NCBI GenBank assembly: GCA_950022655.1
Contig: OX465579.1
Span: 74,969,193-75,033,192 of the forward strand
DNA from: Alentia gelatinosa
Lineage: Eukaryota; Annelida; Polychaeta; Phyllodocida; Polynoidae
Length of the DNA: 64,000 nt
Direction of reading: 5' to 3'
The stretch's first letter is position 1, and the number at the start of each line of letters is the position of its first letter. Shown piece after piece: positions 1 to 14,400 of this stretch. The position numbers and the translations under genes were made by a program. Below the pieces are notes generated by a model, which ran no database searches, was not told the DNA's origin, and was given only the letters and a program-made list of their open reading frames with translations.

Positions 1-190
1 CAAATTCATACAGTTTTATCCGTAAAGATAGAATTTTCGACTATGGAAGAAATTCAATCTTCTCCTCTTCCTTATGATTGCGATTCTGAGCAACAATGCG
101 TAGCGTAATACATACAATAAATTAATCAACTGATCTACAGAACGCTAGAATAAAGAGCGATAATTTAATTTCTATTTGTCTGTGGTGTAG

Positions 191-2491
191 TTCGCTGTGC
201 CCCGGCGTGTGCCTCTTGTCTGACCACCAACTCTAGTCACTGCACCAGCTGCACACGTCCTAGACGCCACCTGCAGGAGGGAGTGTGCACTACTCGCTGT
301 TCAGCAGGTTTCTATCTGCACCATGATGGTCACTGCGCAGGTGAGAAACACAGTGCTTTATGTTGACATACCTTTTTTAACAGCGGGATTCTCAGTCTGC
401 AGATGGTTAGGCTATGTAGTACAATGTATACAACATCGTTATACAGGTGATGCTATGGCGTAGATACACTGTTATAACCACACGGACATCTACTGACACT
501 TACCTGACACACTATCAATAAGCAAATAAAATAATCTGGAGTGTTGTCCCCACACTGTCCCTCCAGCTTTTATAAATTGCCCCTGCGAAGTGGCCACTGA
601 GCCGGGGTCAAGAAGCATTCCATACCGAAATACCTGTCCATTTACGCGGGGTGTCCGCTTACGCGGGGACCCTTAACCGGGTTAAAAGATACGTTCCATT
701 CCGAGAAAATTGTCGACGATCCCCTTCAGCGGGGTGTTCCGAAAACGGGGTTCTATTGTATCTGTGATGAAAGTACGATCTTCCCTGGCGTTCATTTAAT
801 ATATCTTATGGGCCGAAAGTGGGGGAGGGCTGAAGGGTAAAGCATAATTACCTTCATAAGGTACATTTGAAATTGGTGTGTCATGAGCCTCCTTACCCTC
901 TTGACTATTCCGCTTGAGAAGGTGGTATTTCTTGTGTCTGAGAAGGTGGTATCTTCTGAGAAGGTGGTATCTTCTGAGAAGGTGGGATCTCTGGACTGTG
1001 TCTCCCTCCAACGTAGAGTGCAGCCTTTTCAAATTAGTCAGAATAGAAGATGAATTAAAATTGGACCGTGCATGTTAGACTAGTGTCTACATTTATAAAA
1101 CTGTGTTATCTATAAAGTATGATTAAGAATCACAAAGACGTTGAGACCTAAATCCCTTTGTTTTGTTGGTTTGTTTGATCTTTTCTCTACAAATAAAATA
1201 GAGATATCATAATGACCATCCATTGCAGTACATGTATTTTGATTATGTAGGCCATATGTGTTTCCTCCGTTGACATTGTTAAACTTGCATGAACATGTAA
1301 TTGTATAATCTACAAAAATATTTCACATTTCAGCCTGCGACAAAGAGTGCGCCACCTGTGGTGGTCCCACGAAACAGCACTGCTTGACATGCGGTGGTAG
1401 CGCCATCTGGGAGAATGGGGAATGCGTAAAGACCTGCTCGTCGGGTAGCGTCTTGCACAAAGGAATCTGTCATGGTAGGCACTTAGACTGTAGCAGACTG
1501 GTTCCTATTCCAAATAGATAATTGCCTCCCAGGCTAAGGCTGTTTCATCCACTACAATTCGTCATTTTCAATGTTGACACTCTCAAAACCTATTTATGGT
1601 GGTTTGGGAGGGGGACACAGGTGAACATATAACTTTGCGGATTCCTGGCCCCTCAGGGATCTTTTCTGCCCCCCCCCCCCCCGAGAATTTTTCTGTTTGC
1701 TGGATACTTGCTTGATTTAATGTAAGCTTTCTAGTTACAATGTAAGGAATATACCTATATGACAGGATGTGCACAGGTCATTATTCATTACAGTAATGGA
1801 TTCAATCAGGATGCAAGTGCTAACTAGATACTGAGCGGGCCCAGCCATAGCAATATGGAATAGAAGGAAACTATGTTCCAGTGAGGGAAAAATCACGTTA
1901 CGAGGTAAGGCTTGGAAAAATTAATGCCCAAGGCCGCGGGCAGTAATTTTTCCAAGCCTCACCGAGTAACTTTGACTTTCTCTCTCTCTGGAAACTTGGT
2001 TTCCCTATTTCTTTATACCTTCAAATGTGATTTAATAATGGTAATTAGCGTTATTTGCTCACCCACCATCAAACTCGAATCCAGATCCAACCTTATTGAG
2101 TAACTTTACACTCTATGTTTTCTCTCCAATGCGCTTTTCATATGAATTTTATAAGAGACGACCTGATTGGTCTAAATGTCAACCTTGGGTAGTATACGGC
2201 AACCTTGCGTAGTATACGGCAGCCTTTGGTAGTATACATAAGTTACTCCCCCCCCCCCCCAGAATGTGGTGTAAGCATAGAGTGTATATGGCCATATGTA
2301 TATAGGAAGTCATTACTGCACACATTTATGCTGGACATGTTTCCGTGCAGAATGTCCCGGCGGATGTAAACAATGTGCTACCACAGAGGAGTGCACGGAG
2401 TGTGAGGATGAGTTCACAATGCGAGCAGCCCGTTGTGTCGCCAGGTGCCGCCACGTGGCCCAGTGGGATCGTGCTACACGTCAATGTGCAG
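191..2491 (+). CDS. FRAS1: FRAS1 exons 1-3: three furin-like cysteine-rich repeats
   Basis: Exons 191-340, 1334-1474 and 2351-2491 (residues 1-143 of the visible protein) each encode one cysteine-rich repeat of about 48 residues with the spacing C-x3-C-x2-C followed by further Cys pairs, as in RCAPACASC, CDKECATCGG and CPGGCKQC. Each exon begins and ends in phase 1, so each repeat is a symmetric exon module. Vertebrate FRAS1 has a longer run of such repeats, so several more exons are expected upstream. The first 190 bases of the window are intron. Confidence 0.92.
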
Positions 2492-5400
2492 GTAAACATT
2501 ACTTTATATTTAACTCATACTTGCTGCGATATCTTTATTGAGCATGGGATACTCACGCTCAGGTACGCTCCCTAAAGATTAGAGAAGCTATATAGACTCT
2601 GAGCTTGCTGCAAGCACATAACCCTTTACTATCTGCATGGCAACTCTGTGACATTGGTAGTGTGCAGAGGCCCCATGTCCCAGTCTTAGGGGCGTGCACA
2701 GCTGACTATAACCAGTTACCAGAGACCGAAATAACTTTGCCCACTGGTGATTGATATATTCGGACCCTACAAAGGCAATTGTAGAAATGGCAGTTTGGCT
2801 GGGTGTTAAGTGAGTTAAAGAAAATGACCCATGAACTTTTAATTCCTTTCAAATTCAACACTCATTCATCGATGATGAACATCGCATTTGTTCCTCGTTT
2901 CTCTGTTGGCTCGTAATGTATTGATAAATGAATTAACGATCTTTAATTGCTGCTAATATCCCGTTCCAAATCATAGTTAATACTTTATAAAAATTGCTTC
3001 AAAATATTTACAACTAATGTTTTATTATTTTTGTTATTCTTTTCAAAAGACAACAAAGGGAGGCCGCATCTGCAGATAACTAGGGACATAAGCGGACAGG
3101 CCGGAGAGGTGGTAGGTCTGAAGCAATATCTGGATGCGGTCACTGACAGCGACAGTATTCTACGTCACGTGACGTACCACGTGGTCCAGAAGCCGACCAA
3201 TGGCGTGCTGTTAGTCATAACTGGCGGACGGGATTCCATCTTACGTAATGGCGACTCCTTCTCGATAGAACAGTTACAGAACGAGAAGATTTACTACAGG
3301 CACAAGAAGGAGAAGCCATTGCGCGGTGAGTCATTTGGCTCCAATCATGTGTTCTGGGGATTATCGGAAAACTGTGTATGGAAGGTCAGGGATTATATAT
3401 TGAACTCATGGAAGGTAGTTATTATTGGCTTATTATAGAGAGGTATTTCTATGTCAATCAGGAAATATGAAATAATTCCATATCTCTAGTGATGAACATG
3501 TTTTATGAGGCCAGACCTGTTAAAATGTCATTATTTGGAAATTAATAAAATGGCAGACATCATAGTGGGTACGTCAAAACAGGCACATGAAGTGCTTCAT
3601 AATAGATTTCTCTTATATGTATAACCACAGGATCATTATCGACGTCTTTGGTGGTAGAATAAAGCCATAACTTACTGTGTGCTACAATATGATTTCAACA
3701 GCCTAGCTTCGTGTGTTCACTTTAACGACACACGTGTTTCCCCACTGGTTACATCATTAATGCTCTGTTATGTATACATAGGTTACCTACAGTTAAAGGT
3801 GAGTGATGGAGATCTCGTCAGTGACACACAGACCGTCTACATCAAGCTGGCTTCTCCGCTCTCACCACACGTGGATCGTAACCGTGCCCTGATTGTAGAG
3901 AGAGGGACAAAGACTGAGATCTCACCAGCAGAGCACCTGTCCATAGGTGACGACGACAGCCCAGGGGCAGTCACTGTCACCATAGTGCAAGGTATACATG
4001 CTCCTGTGTTTCTGAACTATCCAGGTAAATCTGGTACTAAGAGACAGGAAAATCTGGTTATGATTTAATAGATTAATCTAGGTTAATCTGGTTGTAATTA
4101 TATCACACAAATCCGGCATTAATTACATTGGTTAGTATATTCTAGGTAAATCTGGTATTATTCAAATCTAAATTGATGTATAATCTGCACAGTTTTTCAG
4201 CGGTGTTTACCTTCAGGAAAAATCACTAATTAGGGGCACAGATCACAACGCTCGGAGCGACGAGTTTTTATGCAATTTCCTGTAAAATGTGATGTCTCGA
4301 GTTGACTTCATGGGGTCATGCATGTATACAAAATTATATAGAGTTAGGCGTGCCACATTTAATGCAGTCTTCTAGCCAATGGGAAGGCACAATATATACG
4401 GAAAGGCGCGCCGCACAGAGGCATCTCCATTCCCCATTACCCCATTTAGAGAGCCTTTTATCGCGTATAAATGTGTAATATTGTCTTTCTAAAGCACCAC
4501 AGCATGGCCGTATCCTCAGAACTGACGAAGTGGGCGCTGTTACCGCCTTCTCCCTCCAAGACCTACAACAACACCGTCTGGTGTACGTCCACGACAACCT
4601 TAGTTCCGACAAGCACGACCAGATGACGCTGCAGGTGTCTGACGGCAGTCACGTCATCATAGTCCTCTTCAACGTCATCATAATAGAGAAGGTGATTCAG
4701 ACGGCATCCAATGATTTAACATATAATTATGACTAACACCAGAGTAGAGATAACATTTATATTGCATAAAATCATGATTGTCCAATCCCCTTTATCTAAA
4801 TTAGATTCGAAGTTATTAAACTTACGCGGGGTTAAATGAAACACATATTAGAGAGATAACTGCCCGCTTACGTGGTATGTCCGCCTACGCGGGGTGTCCG
4901 TTAGGCGGGGTTCTACTGTACAATATACATGTGAATATGGTTTATGAAACGTGATTGCCTCTTTTGGAGTTGAAAATGTGGCTGTTCTGCAGGGTAGGAA
5001 GACGCCGGTCATCGTCAACAATCTGCCGCTACTCGTGGACGAGGGGCACGAGGCGCGTGTCACACCGGAAGTACTCCTCGCTGTCCACCCCACAGAGGGC
5101 GCTACCAACGTCGTCTACACACTGAGGGCCTCTAGCGGCGCCATGCGGGAACATGGTGAATATATTCCCAAATATTCTTTAAAAACACAATAAGGGAAAT
5201 ATAACGCTTGATATGGATGTTTAGCTGGCCCGCATTAAAATAGAAATTCAGTTAAAACATAACCAATTCTTTGCTCTCCTTGAATGTCCATGGCAGGACC
5301 TCCATTAACACATAAGCCTAACCTGAATTCTGCTCTCTTAAAACATCCATAGCAAAATATTTTGCCGAAGTTATCCCACAGCCTGGTCTCTGCTCGCCTT

Positions 5401-8400
5401 AAATGTCTAAAGCAAAGTCTCAAGTAACTCTCACTGCATGACCATAGCAGAAACCGAGTTGACAAACTTTTTCTCCTGAAATGTCCATAGCAGAAACTCA
5501 TGTAACACTTGAGCCGATCTCTGCTCTACTTAAAATTCCATAGGAGAAACTCAGTTACCTCAGTATCTCACCTATTGAAATATACATAGAAGAAACACTG
5601 TTAATACATAGCCTGCAGGGATATAATGAGTGGTATTTTTTCTACAGGGTCATTTTTGATGGTGGTTGGACTGCCACCTAGTGGGTTAACAGAAGGATGG
5701 CATCCCCATGGAACCAACAAAATGGCGGCTGATATGACCAGGTTTAGGCAAAGCGATGTCAACCATGGTCGAATTTGGTACAAGGCGCCGGAAAGATCCG
5801 GGAAAGTACTGGAGTTTCAGTTGGAAGTGAGGTCAAACGAAGTTTTATCTTTATTTCTATATTTCCCTTTAGTATCCACCGATTACGGAGTCCCATCCTA
5901 AAGCTATAGTGACTGTAATTCACAGAGCGAGGATTGAGGGTGCTCGTAATCTCCGGAAGATTACGAAGAAAGTCCCTTGTGTGTATAGTAGTGCGTGAGA
6001 AGATCGGCGGTTATTTTGCCTTTTCTTTGACAATCTAAATTTTTAGTGTTTAGTGATAAATACGATATTAACAGGTTTCAGATAAAAGCGGTCGTAATCT
6101 CCTTGGACTAGACTCGCATTCGGTCGGATGTTACTACGCGTCTACTCCTCTGAGATTACGGCCGCTTGTATCTAAAACCAGTAAACTTTGTGTGTATATG
6201 TTATACCATATACCCATAGTCTCACCACCATGAGGGCTGGACATAACCCATGGCAAGCAGCATATTATGCAATATTGATCGTCAAATGAATTAACATTAA
6301 AACAGGCGATTTCCTCCTTGGGTGCACCTTGCGACTGGGTACAGAACACAATTCCCTGAATCATGACTATTTTACCAATGAAGCAGACCTATATAATTTA
6401 CGAATCTCGTGGTGTTCCTGTTTATGAACATCGTCTTGTGTTCAATATCATAGGAATCCCATGGGTTTTATATGTATGAATCTCACGGTGTCTCATGACA
6501 CGAATACACGAATCTCATAGTATTTTCTATATACGAATCTCGTAACATTTTTTATGTTTGAATCTCATTGGGCCTACGTATGGAGGTGTGTGACCTTGCT
6601 CGGCCGCCTCACTGTCTTACAGGTAACTCCTTCTTTGTGAGGATTATCCACGCCCCGAACGACGCGCCCGGTCCAGGGTTTAATCCCACACTCGTCTTTG
6701 TGCCCGATGAGGACAGTAGATTGGGAACAACGGTAAGTTTTATTTCGATAGAGATTTGCATTACACAAGACATAGGAAGCTCAATCAATATCCTAGGATT
6801 AAATACTTTAAAATGACGCATCGTGGAATAAGAGTAGAAAAACTTAATTTGTGTGTTTAACCAACTTACCAACTTGTCAGACCTATCTGTCAAACTACAT
6901 CAAATCAAAAATCATTGAGATAAAAGGCTTTTATTTGTAAGATTAATTATATCATACGTCAATATATTGCTATGCTTCAGTATCGTGCATGGTAAAATGC
7001 AAATATTGATCGCATTTAAAAAAGACTTTCTTGACCAAGGGAATTTAGTAGGTACGATCAATATTGATGATGTTTTCTTCACATTTGTATATAAACCAGG
7101 TCTTTGATAATGAAGTCACGGTTCTCAAGGCTAGTGACCTTGGCACGTACATTCCTAACGCTCATGAGGAGGACGTGGAGTACCGCGTCACTTCCTCCCT
7201 CACTGCCGGCGAGGGAACCATTGAGCATGCGCTACGACCGCTCGTACCCATGCACACGTTCTCACTGGCCGATCTGGTCGCCGGAAACATTCTCTACCGG
7301 CCACCTAGCGGTGGGATCGGGGACGAATCCAAGGAGGTCATGTTTAAGTTCGTAGGTGAGCAATTATATCAGACTCATCAGAGAGTTACAGGTATTGTCA
7401 AAGGAGGCGCAACCTGAGTCTTTTATGAAAATATGATCCCGAATCAAATGAAGATCAATATGTGTAGCTTTCTGTTAGATTACAGAATATTTTGAAGATG
7501 CGTAACAAGTTATATGTTCTTCCTTGCAAAGGTAGAATCCAGATTATAATGATCTATCTGCTCAATTTCATCATTTGGAATGATAATGATAAACTGATTA
7601 ATAAATTGATTTAAAGTTATTGTAAACAAGTAGATATATCTTTTCGAAATGATAAGATAACAGCTCATCTGTGACTGTACCACGTGGAAAACTATGACAG
7701 CTCAGTTTAACGCTTCCTTATTAGGCGAGCTATGCAATTGATATAAGTATAGTAAAATGTAGGCCCATAGTACATATATCGCCCTGAACATTGTTGATTT
7801 TATCACTCCAGTTGCAAATGTATGAAATGTGTACGTGCAGGCACCCTCATTTCGTACATATAGTCACCTGCGTTTGTGGCTAGATTTTTAGAAACATGAC
7901 ATGATAACTTGCGGTTACCCTTATTTTATCTGCCACCATCATTGAATTTTAGGACAAAGTTCTTTCGCAGTGTGCCTCCTCTTATGATGCCCTCCATTAT
8001 TCTGCCATCTCCCTTTGAAAATCATGGATCCACCCCTGTATTCTATATTATAGGGAACACTCAGTAAACAGAGTGCTCGGCTTTAGGTTTTACTATGGTA
8101 ATACAGTTATTCTATCTCACTATATTGTGACAAACACTGAATACAGTTAATGTAGTGCTCTATACTATAGGTTACATTATGGTAACACAGTTGATGTATC
8201 ACTTTAACTAACGCGGTCTAAACTATTTAATAGAGTTAACCTATCTATGTCATAGCATACACTCAACTCAGTTCACATAGTGTTCAATACCATAGGTCAT
8301 ATTATGGTAAACACAATTCATCTATCACTGGTCTCTTGAAGAAGACACATAACGAGAACTCTGTCTTCGTCCTGACAGTTGTGGACCTGCGCACGGACCA

Positions 8401-11400
8401 GGAGCTGCCGGAACAGGAATTCCGCGTACGTGTACTTCCTGTGACGACGAGCCCGCCGACCGTCGCTGACAGCAGTCCCGTGGTGCGGGTCACGCAGGGC
8501 GAGTCGGTGCCCGTCGGCGCCGGCGTTGTCAAGGTCACCGACCCTGACACCCCACTGCAGGACTTGCTCGTCGTCGTCGAGCGGACGCCACGCTCTGGTG
8601 ACGTCATCAAGCTGGGGCGTGACAGTCGCGTCGTGTTACGTCAAGGTAGGCGTGGGTTGAGAATAATCTGGGGTTGATTCACAAACGAAACCTTCAGATA
8701 TTTCCTCCTACTCGACAAACCTCTTATACACATATACCATACATGTATATTATGTATATACATTTACGTGCATATATATTTAGTGGTTTCCATGTAATTC
8801 ATTGTATAAAATGTTGTTAATTGAACCGAATGTGTGAAATTCACCATGACAAAGATTTAAGAAATGTTTCGAAAATCGAGGGGCAGAATCCAAACGTTAG
8901 AGTTGGAGGCGGGGGAGGGGCAGAATATGGTATGACCCCCACTATCAAACTCCTTTGGCCACGGCTTCCCTGTCCCCTCTTTATCTAAGTCCTTTTTCGA
9001 TCTATGTGTATCCTCTCCTATAACGGCAAGCATATCACTAAGCAGAGTTGACAAATCATAAGTTGATTACCATAAGTTTTAATATAGAACATGTTCATAT
9101 GAAAAGTGCTTTTACATGGGTAACTCTCAATGATGGTGTACTAAATAATTTTATTATCCATGGTATACAAAGTCCCCATTGAAAATGTATGGGGACTGAA
9201 TAAACCACCACCTACTGGTTAAAAACTGTGAGATACAATAATCATGGAATACGGATTTAATCTGTGGTATACGGCCCCAAAGCCACGGTATACGGAAGAA
9301 TAGCCCCTTTGTGTTCTAGAGCATAACAATAGTCCAAATTGATAAACCCTTCAAAATGGCTATTCCTGTGATTAATATACTCAAGAAGATCGCTAATGAA
9401 TACAAAAGGCAAAGGTTATGTTGACAGGCGGCTTTGTAAATCACTCAAGGTTCACGTCGCGACACACTCGTTAACGCTCATGTATTACGACGCGGTAACA
9501 CCTCATGGTTTACGGTCGCCTGTCCACAAAATCATTGGTTAGTGTCTATGTATATCACGTCAATCTCTGGCAGGTGACCAGTTTGGGCTAGGCGAGCTGC
9601 TGTCTGGGCTTCTCTTCTACGAGCATGATGGTTCGGCGTCGTCTGAGGACAGTTTCTACGTGATAGTCACTGATGGTGATCACTCTGTAGGGGTGAATGT
9701 CCAACTGGTGATTAACCGTGTAGACCGGTCTGCCCCTGAGCTACATCCAGCCAGTTCGATGTCCCTCACTCTGCCTGAAGGTGAGCATACTCTGTCATCT
9801 TGTCTCTTGCTGCTCAAAAGTGGGTGATATATTCTGTCTTGATATATCTCTCAATACCCAAACGTAAGTGTATTATGCCTCCATGTCTTGCTTACAAGCC
9901 AAGGTAAATAGATTCTCTCCACAAGTCCCTCTCCAACCCTGAAGGTATGTATATTCTGAATTTACCTTTTGTTATTGGTGGTTCTATGCTGCTCTCCGAG
10001 CACAAATGTAGGTATATACCAGGTTCATGACCATTTCTATGTATAGTACATGCCGTCCCGAATTCCCTCTTACTACCCAAAGATTTGTGTATGCAGGATC
10101 GATTTACCACGTTACCATTCTAACACATTTACTGCATTACCATTCTAACCCAGTTACAGTATCAACGTTCTAACCCCGTTACTGCGTTACCATTCTAACT
10201 GCATTACATCCTAAGGCTGTAACCTCATAACAGCGTTACCATTACCATGTTACTGTTCTAACCCTGTTACCGCTTTACCGTTTCTAACGGTGATATCATT
10301 CTAACCCCGTAAACGCGGTACCATCCTAACTACATTACCGCAATCCTCGAACTGCGTTACCATGATACCATTCTAACCGTGTTACCATTTCTAACCTTGT
10401 TACTGGATTACCATTCTAGCACCGTTACAGCATTACTATTCTAAACCAGTTACCTCTTTATTGCATAATCGCGATCTAACCCCGTTACTGCGTTACCATT
10501 CTAACTGCATTACATCCTAAGCCTTTAACCTCATTACAGAATTACCATTACCATGTTACTGTTTAACCTTGTTACCATGTTACCATTTCTAGCCGTGTTA
10601 CCTTTCTAACCATGGTATCATGTCACGGTTCTAACCACGTTACCCCAATCCTAGGACGCTTATGACTGATGACTTCTAACTTTTTTTACTGCTACTAAAG
10701 GGTCACAGAGTATATGTGTCTCAGAAAGGGTCACCCATGATGGGTCATTCAAAAAAGGTCACTAGGTATGTGTCGCTCAGACTGGATCACTCGGTATGTG
10801 TCACTCAAAAAGGGGTCACTCAGTATCTATCACACAGTATGTATCACTCAGTATGGGTCACTCAGAATAGGTCACCCAGTATGGGTCACTCAGAAAGTGT
10901 CACTAAGTTGTGCTATTTAGAATTACACATACTGAGTGACCCCTGTATGAGTGACCCATACTGAATAGCCCTTTCTGACTGACACATATTGAGTGACTAG
11001 GTACTGGTGAGTGAGGACTGGTGAGTACTGGTAAGTACCGGTAAGTGATTGCTGGTGAGTGAGGACCGGTGAGGTAGAATGGGTAGAATGATGACATGGT
11101 AATGGTGACATTGGAATGCAGTAACAAGATTTGGAAGGTAATGCGGTAAGTGTAACATGGTAGCAAGTTTAGAGGTTTAAAATGGTAACACAGTAACGGC
11201 AATGTGGTGGCTAGATAAGAATGAATGTGCAGGAACGGTAAGGCAGTAACAATGGTAAGGCGATAAAAGGTAACATTGTAATGGGGTTAGGATGGTAACA
11301 CAGTAATGTAGTAACATTGTAATGCAGTAAAATGGATAGAATAATAATTCAATAACAGGGTTAGAATGCTAACAGGGTAACGGGATTAGAATTGTAACTT

Positions 11401-14400
11401 GGCAACAATACGGTTGTCCATAAATCCCAAACCTAGTCATTTTAGATAGTTATGGACATTTTTGATAGTTATGGACCGCACAAATTAATTAATGGATTAT
11501 TTGATTATATTACCACATGGTATTGATTGACCTTGTGTATCCTTCCAGGCACTACCCAACATGTGCTTCGGACGAATATGGCCTTCACTGACTCTGACTC
11601 TCGGGATGAGGAAGTGATGATCGTGCTGGCCACTGAACCCTTCCATGGACGGTTTGTGTTGACAGGTCCCAAGATCAATGACCCCGGCATCAAGAGTGGC
11701 TTCGCTGCCATTGGCACCAGTTTTACACAACAGGACATCAATGATGGCAACGTCAGGTGAGAGGCTCCCAGGCTGAGCAGAAAGGACAATGTAAACCCAT
11801 AGTGCATATACTTGTATACGTATAATTATGATAAACAGTGTGTTCTTGACGAGCTCCTTTGGTAAAGGCAAACATGATATTAGTATTGACCAAGGTGCAA
11901 ACACTTAAACATTAATCGCAGACCCCAATAACTCAATGTCCTATAATGAACGTCTAACAACAATAAATCAATTATCAAACAAAAACTCTCTCGGTGTTGT
12001 GCCCTTTTTTTGCACTTACTGTTTTATTTTAAACAAATCTGATAGGTTCAAAGCGGAAGCGGAAGTAGGACCTGAGGCGCGTGTCGATACGATCTACGTC
12101 AACGTCAGTGACATCATAGGTAACATACTTCCGGTTCAGCTCTTCACCGTGACGACGACCCCCGTGAATAACCAGGACCCGCTCATGCGTGTTGGTGAAG
12201 CTATTGAGGTGAGGTGATTTCTCTATCACATCTAAAGAAATGCTTACATTCTCCATCTTATTCGGTTTGTTCCTACTTTGATAAGCATTGGACATTTGAA
12301 CGCGGTTTAGAGCTGTAATGTATTGCACTAGTAGTATAATAGGAGTAGGATGCAGGTTCATAGCCTATTTCACACACGAGCTTTGTTAGCTATCTCTAGA
12401 TCTACACTACTGCAGTATCATTAGTAAAGATTATTGTTGGAACTTGCGCAAATCTGCAGTATAGGGTCCATGCTAGGAATGTGATAGGGAGATTATCCAA
12501 TGTTGCACGGTGCTGACCAAAAGAGTGAATCCCAATTCTCTAATCTTAACGTGAATGTTGAAAATAAAGCTGGCTCGGAGTACGGAATACTTAATGAGTA
12601 TCACGCCCTTCTATGTGATTGGAAATAAAATTAACTTAGGACTAGTCTTATAGTTGGTATGTACTTACCTTCTAGCAATATCTTTTTATCCTCTTTCTGA
12701 CAGGTGGACGAAGGGGGTCGCGTCCCGCTTACCGTCGGTGACCTCGACATCTCTGACCTTGACACACATCCAAACGAGGTGAAGGTTATCGTCGACACGC
12801 CACCTGCTCAGGGGAATTTTCAGAACGTCAGACCAGGTATGACGATCACTATCAGAACTGAACAATTGCACCAGATCTGTGGGACTGTAATACACTATGT
12901 TTCCACATATATATGCACATAAATGTAAATATGGCAACATGGTGTGAACATAAGCTAAGGTGTTTACTAGTTGGCAGCTATGGTGATGAGAAACACGTTT
13001 TTAATGGCCTAATATTTCTACACATGGAATGTTTTTCTTTACATATATATGTTATGATATATGATGGAATGCATTTTGAAATTGTTGTTATGATCAATAC
13101 GAGAGGGTAAGAACCACAGTTTATCTCACCCCTGGAATAAATGTCCATAGGCTTAACATTGGGAACTCGTTCTCCATGCCCCTATGAGTATTGAAGTCCG
13201 TTCTTCATGGTTTATATCCTGTGTGTTGTCCATTCTTTTAGGGTGTACAGGGGTGAGATAAATACAGAAAGCAACTCGTTTTGGTCAAAGAAGTCATTCT
13301 CTGACTCGTTTGAATGCTCTGTGATATTCACTCGGCTGTCGCCTTGTTCATATCACGCCGCATCAAACTCGTGGAGAACGACGATTTTGACCAAAACTTG
13401 TTGGTTTCTTCTTTAGGAAGCAACAGCGAACGGAAATTACGTTCTGAAACGGTCACTACCGTTGTTGGCGCTGCTCGCTGTTGTGTCCATAAAGTATTGC
13501 AGCGGAATCTTCCGCTATGGTGCCGCTGAGTCCAACAACGAACAGAATACCAGCTATTGGAATGGGTCCCTGGACCATATTGATCATGGTGGCACGTGGC
13601 AGCACCCCGTTTAATGTATTCATACTCATACCATAGCTCTCACCATGTCTTACCATGACCAACGTAATAATCCCCCCACTAGATGGTTCCCTCAAATCAT
13701 GACTTGCATCCTTGTGTACCTTTTACCTCTGCCGCACGGTCGCAGGTCGCCTCTGAATCACTGAAATATTCCTGAATTTCACTTTTCAGCGCCGGGGTCA
13801 GAGACACGGCGGTCACAGGAAGTCGACTCGTTCTCAGCCCACGACCTCCTCCAAGGTCACGTGCACTATGTACAGACACGCCACCAGGGGGCCGAGCCTC
13901 GTTCTGACCACGTCCTGCTTCATGTATCTGACGGCGTCAATACGTCACCCATCAGCCGCCTCAACGTCATCATCCACGTGAGTATGACGTCAATATGACG
14001 CTACAATGGTTGAGACGTCATTATATTGCCAAAGTAATAATGAGGTCAGCAGTCACGAATTCACAAAGGCGTTGGAGTAGAAGTAACGTCACCATTAATA
14101 TGACTAGTTGTGAGGTCATCTTTATGCAGTAGTTGATTGACGGCATCATAATTTTTTATTTTTTTATCTATTTTTTAATTGTTTTTACCTCGAACAGCAT
14201 TTCGGGTTCTTGTGATTCTTTTCTGCCAGTGCTTTCTGACGAGTGATTTCAAACTAGGGACTGAAAACCTCACTAACAGAATTTATCTGAAAGGGAATTA
14301 ACATTTGTTGATTGTATCGTTCATGTGCAATTAATAATTGCGTTATTAATTTTGTCTTGTTCATATCACAAGGATGATTTAAGTGCATTTTATAATGTGC

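Noticed and set aside
5235..5501. Minus-strand open frame of 88 codons in FRAS1 intron 7
   Set aside because: It is the translation of a 60-65-bp tandem array, which explains its internal Phe-Cys-Tyr-Gly repeats.
10108..11405. CRISPR-like array of regularly spaced repeats
   Set aside because: Units are degenerate, have no unique spacers of constant length and lie in an intron of an animal gene.
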